A stretch of 7,817 bases of DNA from Candidatus Aminicenantota bacterium (GCA_030633795.1 DAOWCB010000055.1:1-7817), one strand, 5' to 3'. Shown: positions 1-7,354, counted from the stretch's first letter. Notes: generated from the sequence alone by a model not told the origin. Made by a program: numbers and translations.

Positions 1-2
1 AA

Positions 3-1418
3 AAGGGCCACGAGGGAAAATGGGTGATCACTCTGCATAAACCCAGCTTCATTCCTTTCTTGCAGTATTCCGATAAACGCGAACTCCGAGAAAAGGTTTT
101 CAATTCCTTTGCCAACATCGGGAACCATAACAATAAGTACGACAACAAAGCCATCTCCTCAAAAACGGCTGCACTTCGTGTCGAGAGAGCAAGACTTTTG
201 GGATACGATACCCATGCCGATTATATTCTGGAAGAAAACATGGCAAAAAACCCGGCAAATGTCTACAAGCTCCTCCAACAGGTGTGGGAACCAGCCCTGG
301 CCAAGGCCAAAAGGGAGGCCCAAGAATTCCAAGCCAAAATCGAAAAAGAGGGAAAAGATTTCCAGCTCCAGCCCTGGGATTGGTGGTACTACGCGGAAAA
401 AGTCAAAAAGGCCAAGTATGACCTCGATGACAGTGCCCTAAGGCCCTACTTCAAACTGGAAAATGTCCGGCAAGGAGCATTCGACGTGGCCACCAAACTC
501 TGGGGAATCACCTTCCATTATCTCGAGGATATGCCCATTTACCATAAGGATGTCCGGGTGATGGAGATCAAGGATGCCGATGGTTCTCATATCGGCATTC
601 TTTATATGGACTATTTCCCCAGGGCCAGCAAGCAGGGAGGGGCCTGGATGAGTCCCTACAGAAAACAACACCGGAAAGATGGCAAAAACATCCGACCCGT
701 GATCGTCAATGTGGGAAATTTCACCAAACCCACGTCCGACAAGCCTGCCCTAATCAGTTTTGACGATGCCCTGACTCTTTTCCACGAGTTCGGACACGCC
801 CTCCACGGGCTTCTTACCGACTGCACGTATGAAACCCTCTCGGGAACGGATGTCGCGACGGATTTTGTGGAGCTGCCTTCCCAGATCATGGAAAACTGGG
901 CTTCTGACCCGGAGGTCATTAGAACATACGCCCGGCATTATGAAACCGACGAACCGATCCCGGATGAGCTGATCGCAAAAATCAAAAAAGCCGGGACTTT
1001 TAACCAGGGATTTGCCAACGTGGAATACCTGGCTTCCTGCTTCCTGGATATGGACTGGCACACGTTAAAAAATGCCGAAGAAGAAGAAAAGGATTGTGCC
1101 GCGTTCGAAAAAGCATCGATGGAAAAACTCGGCCTGATTCCAGAGATCATCCCCCGGTGGAGAAGCACCTATTTTGAGCACATCTTTGCGAACGGATATT
1201 CCTCAGGATATTACAGCTATCTTTGGTCTGAGGTTCTGGATGCAGATGCTTTTCAAGCGTTCAAAGAAACCAGCCTATTCGATCAGAAAACAGCGGCCGC
1301 GTTCCGGAAAAATATCCTGGAAAAGGGTGGGACGGAAGACCCGATGACCCTGTATCTGCGATTCCGGGGAGCAGCGCCCAAAATCGACTCCTTTTTAAAG
1401 CGCGAGGGCCTTAAATAA
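3..1418 (+). CDS. dcp: M3-family zinc metallopeptidase, Dcp (peptidyl-dipeptidase) type, 5' end missing
   Basis: Seen: the frame is open from the left edge (first whole codon at 3), so the N-terminus lies outside the window. A GTG at 24 is in frame but is probably internal, because family similarity is already present there. Numbering from that GTG, the zinc site HEFGH is at 254-258, with the third ligand probably Glu283 in DFVELPSQ. The substrate-binding C-terminal block HIFANGYSSGYYSYLW starts at 386. KQGGAWM and LSGT (272-275) match Escherichia coli Dcp better than oligopeptidase A. Known: Dcp removes C-terminal dipeptides from peptides; the family is about 680 residues long, so roughly 200 residues are missing here. 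A signal peptide cannot be judged. The gene converges on etfA with a 10-bp gap and is not part of the fab operon. Oligopeptidase A/PrlC is the alternative assignment within M3. Confidence 0.9.
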   Translation, partial: KGHEGKWVITLHKPSFIPFLQYSDKRELREKVFNSFANIGNHNNKYDNKAISSKTAALRVERARLLGYDTHADYILEENMAKNPANVYKLLQQVWEPALAKAKREAQEFQAKIEKEGKDFQLQPWDWWYYAEKVKKAKYDLDDSALRPYFKLENVRQGAFDVATKLWGITFHYLEDMPIYHKDVRVMEIKDADGSHIGILYMDYFPRASKQGGAWMSPYRKQHRKDGKNIRPVIVNVGNFTKPTSDKPALISFDDALTLFHEFGHALHGLLTDCTYETLSGTDVATDFVELPSQIMENWASDPEVIRTYARHYETDEPIPDELIAKIKKAGTFNQGFANVEYLASCFLDMDWHTLKNAEEEEKDCAAFEKASMEKLGLIPEIIPRWRSTYFEHIFANGYSSGYYSYLWSEVLDADAFQAFKETSLFDQKTAAAFRKNILEKGGTEDPMTLYLRFRGAAPKIDSFLKREGLK

Positions 1419-1428
1419 ATTACCTAGA

Positions 1429-2406
1429 TTATTCGGATAGGATCTTTTTTAATTCTTCTTTTAGAGGAGGAATGACCTGGAAAAGGTCGCCGACGATCCC
1501 GAAATCCGCCACTTTGAAAATAGGCGCATCCGGGTCTTTGTTCACAGCTATGATGAATTTGGAAGAAGACATTCCTGCCAGATGCTGGATCGCTCCTGAA
1601 ACACCAAAGGCCATGTAAAGGCTCGGGGAGACCGTCTTTCCTGTTTGTCCCACCTGGTGCTGATGGTCGATCCATTCGGCATCCACAGCGGACCGGGATG
1701 CCCCTAATGCGGAATTGGGAAGAACAGAGGTCAACTCCCTTAGCAGATCAAAATTTTCTTGGCCTTTCATCCCTCTGCCGCCGGTGACCACGATGTCAGC
1801 CTCTGTTACATCCAGCTCGGCCCCTTCAGCTTTCAGAATTTCGACGACTCTATCCTTGACCTGATCTTCAGGTATGACCACCTCTTTTTTTATCGTTTCG
1901 CCTTGGTCCTCCACAGGCTCGGCTAAAGGAAACACATTGGGTCTCAGCGATGCCATTTGAGGGGATGTTTTAAACGTGAAGCTGGCAAAAGCTTTGCCGG
2001 CAAATAACGGCCGTCTCACTTCCAGCTTTCCATCCTTAGTTACGGTCTGTATGCAATCTGCAGCCAAGCTCACACCCAGTTCGGCTGCCAATCGTGGAGA
2101 TAAATCTCTTCCCATAGACGTGGCTGCAAAAAAAATTATTTCCGGCCTTATTTCCTCTATAAGAGAAACAAGGGCCTTCGTGTATCCAGAGGGGGAATAG
2201 TGGCTGAGAAGGGCATTTTCAAGAACAAAAACCTTGGAGGCCCTATACCGAAACGCATCTGGAGCAAGCGCATTCACACCGTGTCCCACAAGAACAGCGG
2301 TGGTTTCCATCCCCATCTCGTCCCCTCTTCTTCTTGCCTCGGAAAGAGCTTCCAAAGAAGATTTTTTTATCTTGCCATCTCGACATTCCATGTATACCAG
2401 TATCAT
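1429..2406 (-). CDS. etfA: Electron transfer flavoprotein alpha subunit
   Basis: The 325-residue product has the usual length for EtfA. The N-terminal half (about 1-190) is the ETF alpha/beta Rossmann-like domain. The C-terminal FAD-binding domain shows GGRGM (209-213), GASRSAVDA (235-243), QVGQTGKTV (251-259), GVSGAIQH (268-275) and NKDPDAPIF (289-297), the conserved blocks that hold FAD. Known: with EtfB it forms a soluble heterodimer that carries electrons from acyl-CoA dehydrogenases and related flavoenzymes to ETF:quinone oxidoreductase, or takes part in flavin-based electron bifurcation. I cannot tell classic from bifurcating types by eye. It starts at ATG with AGGAGG at 2413-2418, in the 13-bp gap after etfB, so the two are surely co-translated. 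It is the last gene of the operon, and no acyl-CoA dehydrogenase or quinone oxidoreductase gene is adjacent. Confidence 0.96.
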   Translation of the reverse strand: MILVYMECRDGKIKKSSLEALSEARRRGDEMGMETTAVLVGHGVNALAPDAFRYRASKVFVLENALLSHYSPSGYTKALVSLIEEIRPEIIFFAATSMGRDLSPRLAAELGVSLAADCIQTVTKDGKLEVRRPLFAGKAFASFTFKTSPQMASLRPNVFPLAEPVEDQGETIKKEVVIPEDQVKDRVVEILKAEGAELDVTEADIVVTGGRGMKGQENFDLLRELTSVLPNSALGASRSAVDAEWIDHQHQVGQTGKTVSPSLYMAFGVSGAIQHLAGMSSSKFIIAVNKDPDAPIFKVADFGIVGDLFQVIPPLKEELKKILSE

Positions 2407-2419
2407 CGTGTTCCTCCTC

Positions 2420-3202
2420 TCAAATCACCTTGGCATCCTGGCGCAAAAACTCTGCCAGTTTTTTTGCCGCTTCACCTGGCTCATCTTCGATGATCTTCCC
2501 ACTTTCTTTGACAGGAGGGCTTTCCATCTTTGTCAACTTAAGCCCTACCGCAAGTTCCTCCGGGTGAATGCCCAGCTCTTCCAGTGTAACAACCGGAATT
2601 TCCTTCCTCTTGGCTGCCATGATGCCTTTAAGGGTTTCATACCGGGGTTCGTTTAATCCCTTCTGGGCACTGATAACGGCCGGAAGCATAAAAGTTACCT
2701 TTTCCCTCGCTCCCTCTATTTCCCTAAGAGCAGTGCCTGAATTTCCTTCGATTTCCAACTTGGTGACCACGTTCACTTGAGGCAAATCCAACATCGCCGC
2801 AACCATGGATGGGACCTGTGCGCTATCCGCCCCGACAGATTGTTTGCCAAAAAGGAGCAGATCAAATTCGGTGTACTTGGTCTTCAGCGCCTGAGAAATG
2901 ATTCTTGCAGTCCGCAATGCATCATAGGTTTCGCTAACATCATCCTTGATCAGCACAGCTTCATCGGCTCCCATGGCGATACATTTTTTCAAAATCGCCT
3001 TCGTCTCATCAGGGCCGGCCGAAAAAACCGTTACCTGGCCTCCCTTCGCTTCTCTGATCTGAAGGGCTTCTTCAACCGCATATTCATCATACGGGCTTAA
3101 AACAAAATTCAGCCCTTCTTGGATTATGCTGTTTGTTTCATGGTTTATCTTAATCTTTGATTCCGTATCAGGAACCCTTTTGACAAAAACAAATAAATTC
3201 AC
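2420..3202 (-). CDS. etfB: Electron transfer flavoprotein beta subunit
   Basis: The 260-residue product has typical EtfB length. The N-terminus FVFVKRVPDTE is the standard EtfB opening. FGKQSVGADSAQVP (118-131) is the nucleotide (AMP) binding stretch. LNEPRYETLKGIMAAK (183-198) is the EtfB signature containing the recognition loop that docks on partner dehydrogenases; Leu191 appears to match the anchor leucine of human ETF-beta. The start is GTG, not ATG, and is fixed by a strong AGGAGG five bases upstream and by the family N-terminus. Known role: pairs with EtfA, binds AMP and contacts acyl-CoA dehydrogenases. It follows fabF after 32 bp on the same strand with no visible terminator, so it is probably transcribed with the fatty acid synthesis genes (inference). 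Confidence 0.96.
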   Translation of the reverse strand: MNLFVFVKRVPDTESKIKINHETNSIIQEGLNFVLSPYDEYAVEEALQIREAKGGQVTVFSAGPDETKAILKKCIAMGADEAVLIKDDVSETYDALRTARIISQALKTKYTEFDLLLFGKQSVGADSAQVPSMVAAMLDLPQVNVVTKLEIEGNSGTALREIEGAREKVTFMLPAVISAQKGLNEPRYETLKGIMAAKRKEIPVVTLEELGIHPEELAVGLKLTKMESPPVKESGKIIEDEPGEAAKKLAEFLRQDAKVI

Positions 3203-3207
3203 TGGTT

Positions 3208-3213
3208 CCTCCT
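3208..3213 (-). promoter_or_regulatory. Shine-Dalgarno site of etfB
   Basis: On the minus strand the sequence reads AGGAGG, then five bases, then GTG. This perfect site supports the GTG at 3200-3202 as the true etfB start. It also suggests independent, efficient initiation of etfB rather than coupling to fabF, which ends 32 bp upstream. Confidence 0.85.
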
Positions 3214-3234
3214 TTAGTTTGTTATCTGTTACTT

Positions 3235-4509
3235 CTACCCCTCAAATCTCTTGAACACCAGGGCTCCGTTTGTTCCACCAAATCCAAAGGAATTGCTCAG
3301 AGCATAATTAATGCTGGCAGGCCGGGCCTTGTTCGGCACATAATCCAGATCACACTCTGGATCCGGAAACTCGTAATTGATCGTGGGGGACATTATTTGG
3401 TTTTTAAGACACAGCACTGAGACAGCTGTTTCGAAGCCTCCTGCCGCGCCCAACATATGGCCCGTCATAGATTTTGTAGAGTTTATGCCGATCTTTCGAG
3501 CATGATCGCCGAACAATCGTTTGATGGCCAGTGTTTCGATTTTGTCGTTGTGCGGAGTAGACGTACCATGGGCATTGATGTATTCTACCTCATCAGGCAC
3601 GATCTTAGCATCTTCCAGAGCTCTGTACATCGATTGATAGGCCCCTTCTCCATCCAAGCATGGGGCCGAAACATGATAAGCATCCCCGCTCATACCATAC
3701 CCTACGATCTCCGCGTATATACGGGCCCCTCGCTTCATAGCAATCTCCAGCTCTTCCAGAACGACGATGCCAGCACCTTCTCCCATCACAAATCCATCCC
3801 TCTTGACATCAAAAGGTCGGGAGGCTTTGTGGGGCTCGTCGTTTCTCACTGAAAGGGCACGCATGGAACAAAACCCGGCAAGGCCCAGCGGGGTAATCGG
3901 GGCCTCTGCTCCTCCGGCAAGCATGATATCGGCATCACCCCGGGCAATTATCCTGAACGAATCCCCCACAGCATGGGTGCCTGTAGCACATGCCGTGGCT
4001 ATCGCGGAGTTAGGCCCCCTCGCCTTATGCCTGATGGAAATCTGTCCTGATGCCTCATTGATGATCGAAGAAATCAAAAAAAAGGGAGAAACACGGCTGG
4101 GTCCTTTAGTAAGCAATATCTCGTGTTGGTTTTCGATCGCTCCGATCCCTCCAATTCCGGAACCGACATAAACACCTGTTCTGTCCCCTTCTAAAATCTC
4201 TTTGTCGATTGCCGCATCATCAACAGCCTGAGCTGCCGCTACGACAGCATACTGGATAAAAGGATCCATCTTGCGGGATTCTTTTTTATCCATGAATTTA
4301 AGCGGATCAAAATCCTTGATCTCTCCTGCGATCTGGCTGGAAAAAGCTGACACATCGAATTTGGTAATCGGGCCGATCCCGTTCTCACCTTCCAGCAAAG
4401 CCTTCCAATTTCTATCTACACCGAGACCTAGAGAGGAGACTAATCCCAACCCTGTGATCACGACTCGCCTAGAAGAGATTTGTCTGGTGGATAAAGCAGG
4501 ATTATTCAT
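3235..4509 (-). CDS. fabF: 3-oxoacyl-ACP synthase II (KAS II, FabF)
   Basis: The 424-residue product is a thiolase-fold condensing enzyme that extends acyl-ACP with malonyl-ACP in cytoplasmic type II fatty acid synthesis. The catalytic Cys174 lies in TACATGTHA (172-180). The histidines are His314 in NAHGTSTPHND (312-322) and His351 in KSMTGHMLGAAGG (346-358). The Gly-rich SFGFGGTNG follows near the C-terminus. The Cys-His-His triad marks an elongating KAS II rather than the Cys-His-Asn triad of KAS III (FabH), so this gene cannot simply replace FabH by sequence. Family homology begins at RRVVITGLG (14-22), which leaves about ten extra N-terminal residues compared with E. coli FabF. The ATG at 4507-4509 lies 15 bp after the acpP stop and has no good Shine-Dalgarno; translational coupling to acpP is likely. 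No better start is visible downstream. Confidence 0.97.
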   Translation of the reverse strand: MNNPALSTRQISSRRVVITGLGLVSSLGLGVDRNWKALLEGENGIGPITKFDVSAFSSQIAGEIKDFDPLKFMDKKESRKMDPFIQYAVVAAAQAVDDAAIDKEILEGDRTGVYVGSGIGGIGAIENQHEILLTKGPSRVSPFFLISSIINEASGQISIRHKARGPNSAIATACATGTHAVGDSFRIIARGDADIMLAGGAEAPITPLGLAGFCSMRALSVRNDEPHKASRPFDVKRDGFVMGEGAGIVVLEELEIAMKRGARIYAEIVGYGMSGDAYHVSAPCLDGEGAYQSMYRALEDAKIVPDEVEYINAHGTSTPHNDKIETLAIKRLFGDHARKIGINSTKSMTGHMLGAAGGFETAVSVLCLKNQIMSPTINYEFPDPECDLDYVPNKARPASINYALSNSFGFGGTNGALVFKRFEG

Positions 4510-4524
4510 GAAAGGACTTGGGAC

Positions 4525-4773
4525 TTATTTTTTGGAGAGATGGCCTAATACATAATCCAGTGCCTTACCGACGGTGTCCATCTTTTCCGCATCTTCATCG
4601 GGAATATCCATTTCGAACTCATCCTCTAATGCCATGACCAGTTCCACGGTATCCAGCGAATCAGCACCCAGATCCTCTGTAAAAGACGCATCCTCGGTTA
4701 CTTGTTCTTCGCTAATGCTGAGTTTGTCCGAAACAATGGCCTTTACTTTCTTGAGCAATTCTTCCCTTTCCAT
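4525..4773 (-). CDS. acpP: Acyl carrier protein
   Basis: The 82-residue, strongly acidic protein has the four-helix ACP pattern. GADSLDTVEL (36-45) is the phosphopantetheine attachment motif, and Ser39 is the residue expected to carry the 4'-phosphopantetheine arm after modification by a holo-ACP synthase. It carries growing acyl chains as thioesters for FabG, FabF and PlsX, all encoded in this operon. The ATG is preceded at five bases by a perfect AGGAGG (4779-4784) in a 35-bp gap after fabG, the longest gap in the operon. This fits the high ACP expression usual in bacteria. The fabG-acpP-fabF order is the canonical one. Confidence 0.98.
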   Translation of the reverse strand: MEREELLKKVKAIVSDKLSISEEQVTEDASFTEDLGADSLDTVELVMALEDEFEMDIPDEDAEKMDTVGKALDYVLGHLSKK

Positions 4774-4808
4774 CTTTTCCTCCTTTTAAAGTATTATCTA
4801 AAAAGCGG

Positions 4809-5549
4809 CTACATGAACATACCGCCGTTTATGTTGATAACCTGGCCCGTTATATATGAAGCCTCGTCGGAAAGAAGAAACCTGACAGCTTGAGCGACTT
4901 CATCAGGAGTCCCGAACCTTCCCACGGGAATGACGCCGAGAAACTGCTTCTGGACTTCCTCAGAAAGGCTTTCTGTCATAGCCGTTGCGATGAATCCCGG
5001 AGCGACGGCATTGACCGTGATCCCTCGGGATGCTACCTCTCTGGCCAACGATTTTGTGAGTCCGAGAACACCTGCCTTGGAAGCCGAGTAATTCGTTTGC
5101 CCGGGGTTCCCGGTCAATCCCACAACAGAAGAAATATTCACGATGCGACCATAACGATTTTTAATCATGTGTCGGATCAAAGCTTTCGAAAAATTGAAAA
5201 CGCCCTTGAGGTTGACCGCCAAAACCGAATCCCACTCTTCTTCTTTCATCCGCATCAATAAATTGTCCCGAGTGATGCCGGCATTGTTGACAAGATGATG
5301 GATCGTTTCATGGTTTTGGATCAATTTTTCTATCAGGGATGTGACCTCGGCTGTATCCGTCACATCCGCCTCATAGGCAAATGTTTTTCCACCTTTGTTC
5401 TCGATCTTTCGAGCCACCAAGTCCAGTTTCTGTTTTTGAATATCAACCAGGATTGTCTCCGCCCCATTCTGAGCAAGATTCACAGCGATTGCCTCCCCGA
5501 TCCCCTGTGAGGCTCCTGTAACAATCGATGTTTTCCCTGAAAAATCCAT
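4809..5549 (-). CDS. fabG: 3-oxoacyl-ACP reductase
   Basis: The 246-residue classical short-chain dehydrogenase/reductase is of standard FabG length. The NADPH-binding TGASQGIG is at 11-18, NNAG at 88-91, and the active-site residues are Asn113, Ser141, Tyr154 and Lys158 (YSASK). PGFIATAMT (184-192) and the C-terminal GQVININGGMFM are typical of FabG. It reduces 3-oxoacyl-ACP to 3-hydroxyacyl-ACP after each condensation by FabF. The ATG has an AGAGGA site that overlaps the plsX stop codon, leaving only 9 bp between the genes. In the usual cluster fabH and fabD sit exactly in this gap; here there is no room for them. Confidence 0.97.
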   Translation of the reverse strand: MDFSGKTSIVTGASQGIGEAIAVNLAQNGAETILVDIQKQKLDLVARKIENKGGKTFAYEADVTDTAEVTSLIEKLIQNHETIHHLVNNAGITRDNLLMRMKEEEWDSVLAVNLKGVFNFSKALIRHMIKNRYGRIVNISSVVGLTGNPGQTNYSASKAGVLGLTKSLAREVASRGITVNAVAPGFIATAMTESLSEEVQKQFLGVIPVGRFGTPDEVAQAVRFLLSDEASYITGQVININGGMFM

Positions 5550-5554
5550 TTATG

Positions 5555-5560
5555 TCCTCT
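5555..5560 (-). promoter_or_regulatory. Shine-Dalgarno site of fabG overlapping the plsX stop
   Basis: On the minus strand AGAGGA shares its first two bases with the TAG stop of plsX and is followed, after five bases, by the fabG ATG. The arrangement fixes the fabG start and suggests translational coupling of fabG to plsX. Confidence 0.75.
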
Positions 5561-6563
5561 AGGTGGCCAATCCCTGCGAAAAACCGATCATCTCGTGTTT
5601 GATTTTCTCGACCGCTTGGCTGGCCACAAAATCTTTGGCTAATCTGATCGCGTTTTTAACAGCGGTTGGATTGGAGCGGCCATGCCCGACAACACAGACG
5701 CCGTTCAATCCCAATAGAGGTGCGCCTCCGTATTCAGCGTAGTGTAACCTCTTATAAAGCTTCTTCAGGTTTCTCTTCATCAGAAAAAAGCCGAGTTTGG
5801 AGAAAAAATTCCGCATGACCTCGGTACGGACCATGCTCAAAACCGTTTCGATAACACCTTCGCTAACTTTCAAGGCAATATTTCCCGTGAAACCATCACT
5901 GACGATCACATCGGCATTGCCCGAATAGATATCCTTCCCTTCCACGTTGCCTATAAAATTGAGCGATGAGGCTTGGAGTCTTTCAAAAACTTCCTTGATC
6001 AAATCGTTCCCCTTGGTTTTTTCTTCACCTATACTCATCAGGGCAATTCGTGGATTTTTGATTTGATAGACATTCTTCATGAAAATATGCCCCATTATGG
6101 CAAACTGATGCAGGTCATAAGGCCGACAGTTCACATTGGCTCCGACATCCACTAGAAGTGTCAAACCTTTTAACGCGGGAACAAGAAGAGAAAGAGCGGG
6201 TTTCTCGATACCCTGGAGATGGCCCAAAACTCTTCTCGAGATATAAACGACAGCGGCTGTGTTTCCCGTGCTGACAAAAGCATCGGCTTTCCCGTCTTTT
6301 ACCAATTGTGTCCCCACTCGGATGGAAGAGCGCTTTTTCCTCCGAAAAGAAAGCAATCCTTCCCCCATGCCGATGGCTTCGGCTGCATTGACGATGGCAA
6401 CGTTTGAGCCTGATGGCGAGGACTTGCCGATCTCTCTTTTAATCAGATCCTCTGCACCAACTAAAAAAACTTCAATTTGGTATTCCCGTGCCGCTTTAAT
6501 GGCTCCTTCTACCATGATTTTGGGGCCAAAGTCCCCTCCCATGGCGTCTACAGCAACCCGCAT
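5559..6563 (-). CDS. plsX: Phosphate acyltransferase PlsX (acyl-ACP:phosphate acyltransferase)
   Basis: The 334-residue product matches the PlsX family length. The N-terminal signature VDAMGGDFGP (5-14) is diagnostic. Other conserved blocks are STGNTAA (98-104), DVGANV (139-144), SIGEEKTKGN (177-186), VSDGFTGNI (221-229), GGAPLLGLNG (279-288) and VGHGRS (292-297). PlsX makes acyl-phosphate from acyl-ACP and inorganic phosphate. A membrane PlsY, not in this window, then uses it to acylate glycerol 3-phosphate, the first step of phospholipid synthesis. It is a peripheral membrane or cytosolic enzyme. It starts 13 bp after rpmF at an ATG with a purine-rich GAGGGGG site (6566-6572), a little close to the start. 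The rpmF-plsX pair is widely conserved. Confidence 0.97.
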   Translation of the reverse strand: MRVAVDAMGGDFGPKIMVEGAIKAAREYQIEVFLVGAEDLIKREIGKSSPSGSNVAIVNAAEAIGMGEGLLSFRRKKRSSIRVGTQLVKDGKADAFVSTGNTAAVVYISRRVLGHLQGIEKPALSLLVPALKGLTLLVDVGANVNCRPYDLHQFAIMGHIFMKNVYQIKNPRIALMSIGEEKTKGNDLIKEVFERLQASSLNFIGNVEGKDIYSGNADVIVSDGFTGNIALKVSEGVIETVLSMVRTEVMRNFFSKLGFFLMKRNLKKLYKRLHYAEYGGAPLLGLNGVCVVGHGRSNPTAVKNAIRLAKDFVASQAVEKIKHEMIGFSQGLAT

Positions 6564-6576
6564 TACCCCCTCTTTG

Positions 6577-6759
6577 TTATTCCTCTGATCCTTCGATCAC
6601 TTGCCGTCCTTTGTAGTATCCACACTCTGGACAGGCCCGATGAGGCATTTTTGGGCTCCCACAGTTGGAACAAAGGGAAAGGGAAGGGACTTCAATGGCA
6701 TCATGTGCCCTTCGTTTCTTTTTTCTTGAATGGGAATGTCTTCTCTTTGGATTAGCCAT
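6577..6759 (-). CDS. rpmF: 50S ribosomal protein L32, zinc-binding form
   Basis: The 60-residue, very basic protein opens with MANPKRRHSHSRKKKRRAHD, the standard L32 N-terminus that binds rRNA. Two CxxC pairs (Cys30/Cys33 and Cys43/Cys46) form the zinc ribbon, so this is the cysteine-containing (C+) version, expected to need zinc. Its ATG directly follows the TAA of yceD with no spacer, and the only Shine-Dalgarno, AAAGG, lies inside the last codons of yceD. The two genes are therefore probably coupled in translation. The yceD-rpmF-plsX order is widely conserved and links ribosome synthesis with lipid synthesis. Confidence 0.97.
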   Translation of the reverse strand: MANPKRRHSHSRKKKRRAHDAIEVPSLSLCSNCGSPKMPHRACPECGYYKGRQVIEGSEE

Positions 6760-7278
6760 TTACCTTTTGTCTTTCAAAAATATCTTTAATTTCTCGAACC
6801 GAGAGTCGGAGTTATTGGTCACACAAGAACAATCCCCGCTGTTTATGTTTTTTCCGCAAACAGGACAAATTCCCTGGCATGCTTCCGCACAAAGGGGTTT
6901 AACAGGAAAAGTCAAATTCAACTGCTCTAAAACAACCTCTTTCAAGTCGATCTTCCTGCTGTAATAAAAGGAAGAATTCAGGTCATCACTGCCCAATTCT
7001 TCCCTTGCCATTTCCAGCTCTTCTGGAAGATAGACAAGGTCAAAATAAGAATCCACGGGTAACTCATATGGGATAAGACACCGGCTGCAAACAAAGCTGA
7101 GGAGCGTTTTGATCTTGCCCTTCAAATAGACTTCTTCACCCACTTTTCTAACGGTAATATCCGCATGCAAAGGAAGGAGGAAAACGGCATCCTCATCGAC
7201 AATTTCACCATTAAAGAACTCAAAATTCTTGCTAATTTTGAATCCTTCTCTAGGAAGTCTATCAATATCGACTATCAT
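6760..7278 (-). CDS. yceD: YceD/DUF177 family protein (23S rRNA accumulation protein)
   Basis: The 172-residue product belongs to DUF177, whose bacterial and plant members are needed for normal 23S rRNA accumulation; the molecular action is not settled. The motif SFVCSRCLIPYELP (61-74) and the C-terminal CQGICPVCGKNIN (134-146) are characteristic. Eight cysteines (64, 67, 130, 134, 138, 141, 150, 152) could bind zinc, with 64/67 and 138/141 as the likeliest set (inference). It is the first gene of the operon. The ATG has only a weak purine-rich site (about 7283-7288) roughly 20 nt after the predicted transcription start. Location immediately before rpmF is the typical context and supports the call. 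Confidence 0.9.
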   Translation of the reverse strand: MIVDIDRLPREGFKISKNFEFFNGEIVDEDAVFLLPLHADITVRKVGEEVYLKGKIKTLLSFVCSRCLIPYELPVDSYFDLVYLPEELEMAREELGSDDLNSSFYYSRKIDLKEVVLEQLNLTFPVKPLCAEACQGICPVCGKNINSGDCSCVTNNSDSRFEKLKIFLKDKR

Positions 7279-7304
7279 TTTTCTCTCTTTAAAAAAGTTA
7301 TTCT

Positions 7305-7332
7305 ATTATACCATCCTGCCTTACTTTGTCAA
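7305..7332 (-). promoter_or_regulatory. Sigma-70-type promoter of the yceD-to-etfA operon
   Basis: On the minus strand TTGACA (7327-7332) and TATAAT (7305-7310) are both perfect consensus hexamers, 16 bp apart. The predicted start is near 7298, giving a leader of about 20 nt to the yceD ATG. No other promoter this good was seen upstream of the operon genes, so it may drive all eight. Confidence 0.85.
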
Positions 7333-7354
7333 TTCTCTGGACCGTCGTTTAGGA

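Noticed and set aside
438..1168. Minus-strand open frames opposite the M3 peptidase
   Set aside because: The peptidase frame has all family motifs; the opposite frames show none and are Arg/Ser/Pro-rich shadows.
1423..1450. Candidate intrinsic terminator after the M3 peptidase gene
   Set aside because: The stem has only four base pairs with an 11-base loop; too weak despite the following T run.
3457..4555. Several plus-strand open frames opposite fabF (3457-3852, 3767-4171, 4271-4555)
   Set aside because: They lie opposite a full, well-conserved fabF, have no ribosome binding site or family motif, and look like frame shadows.
4790..4830. Possible internal promoter before acpP (GATAAT on the minus strand)
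   Set aside because: No acceptable -35 hexamer at 16-18 bp spacing; the gap is explained by the strong acpP ribosome binding site.
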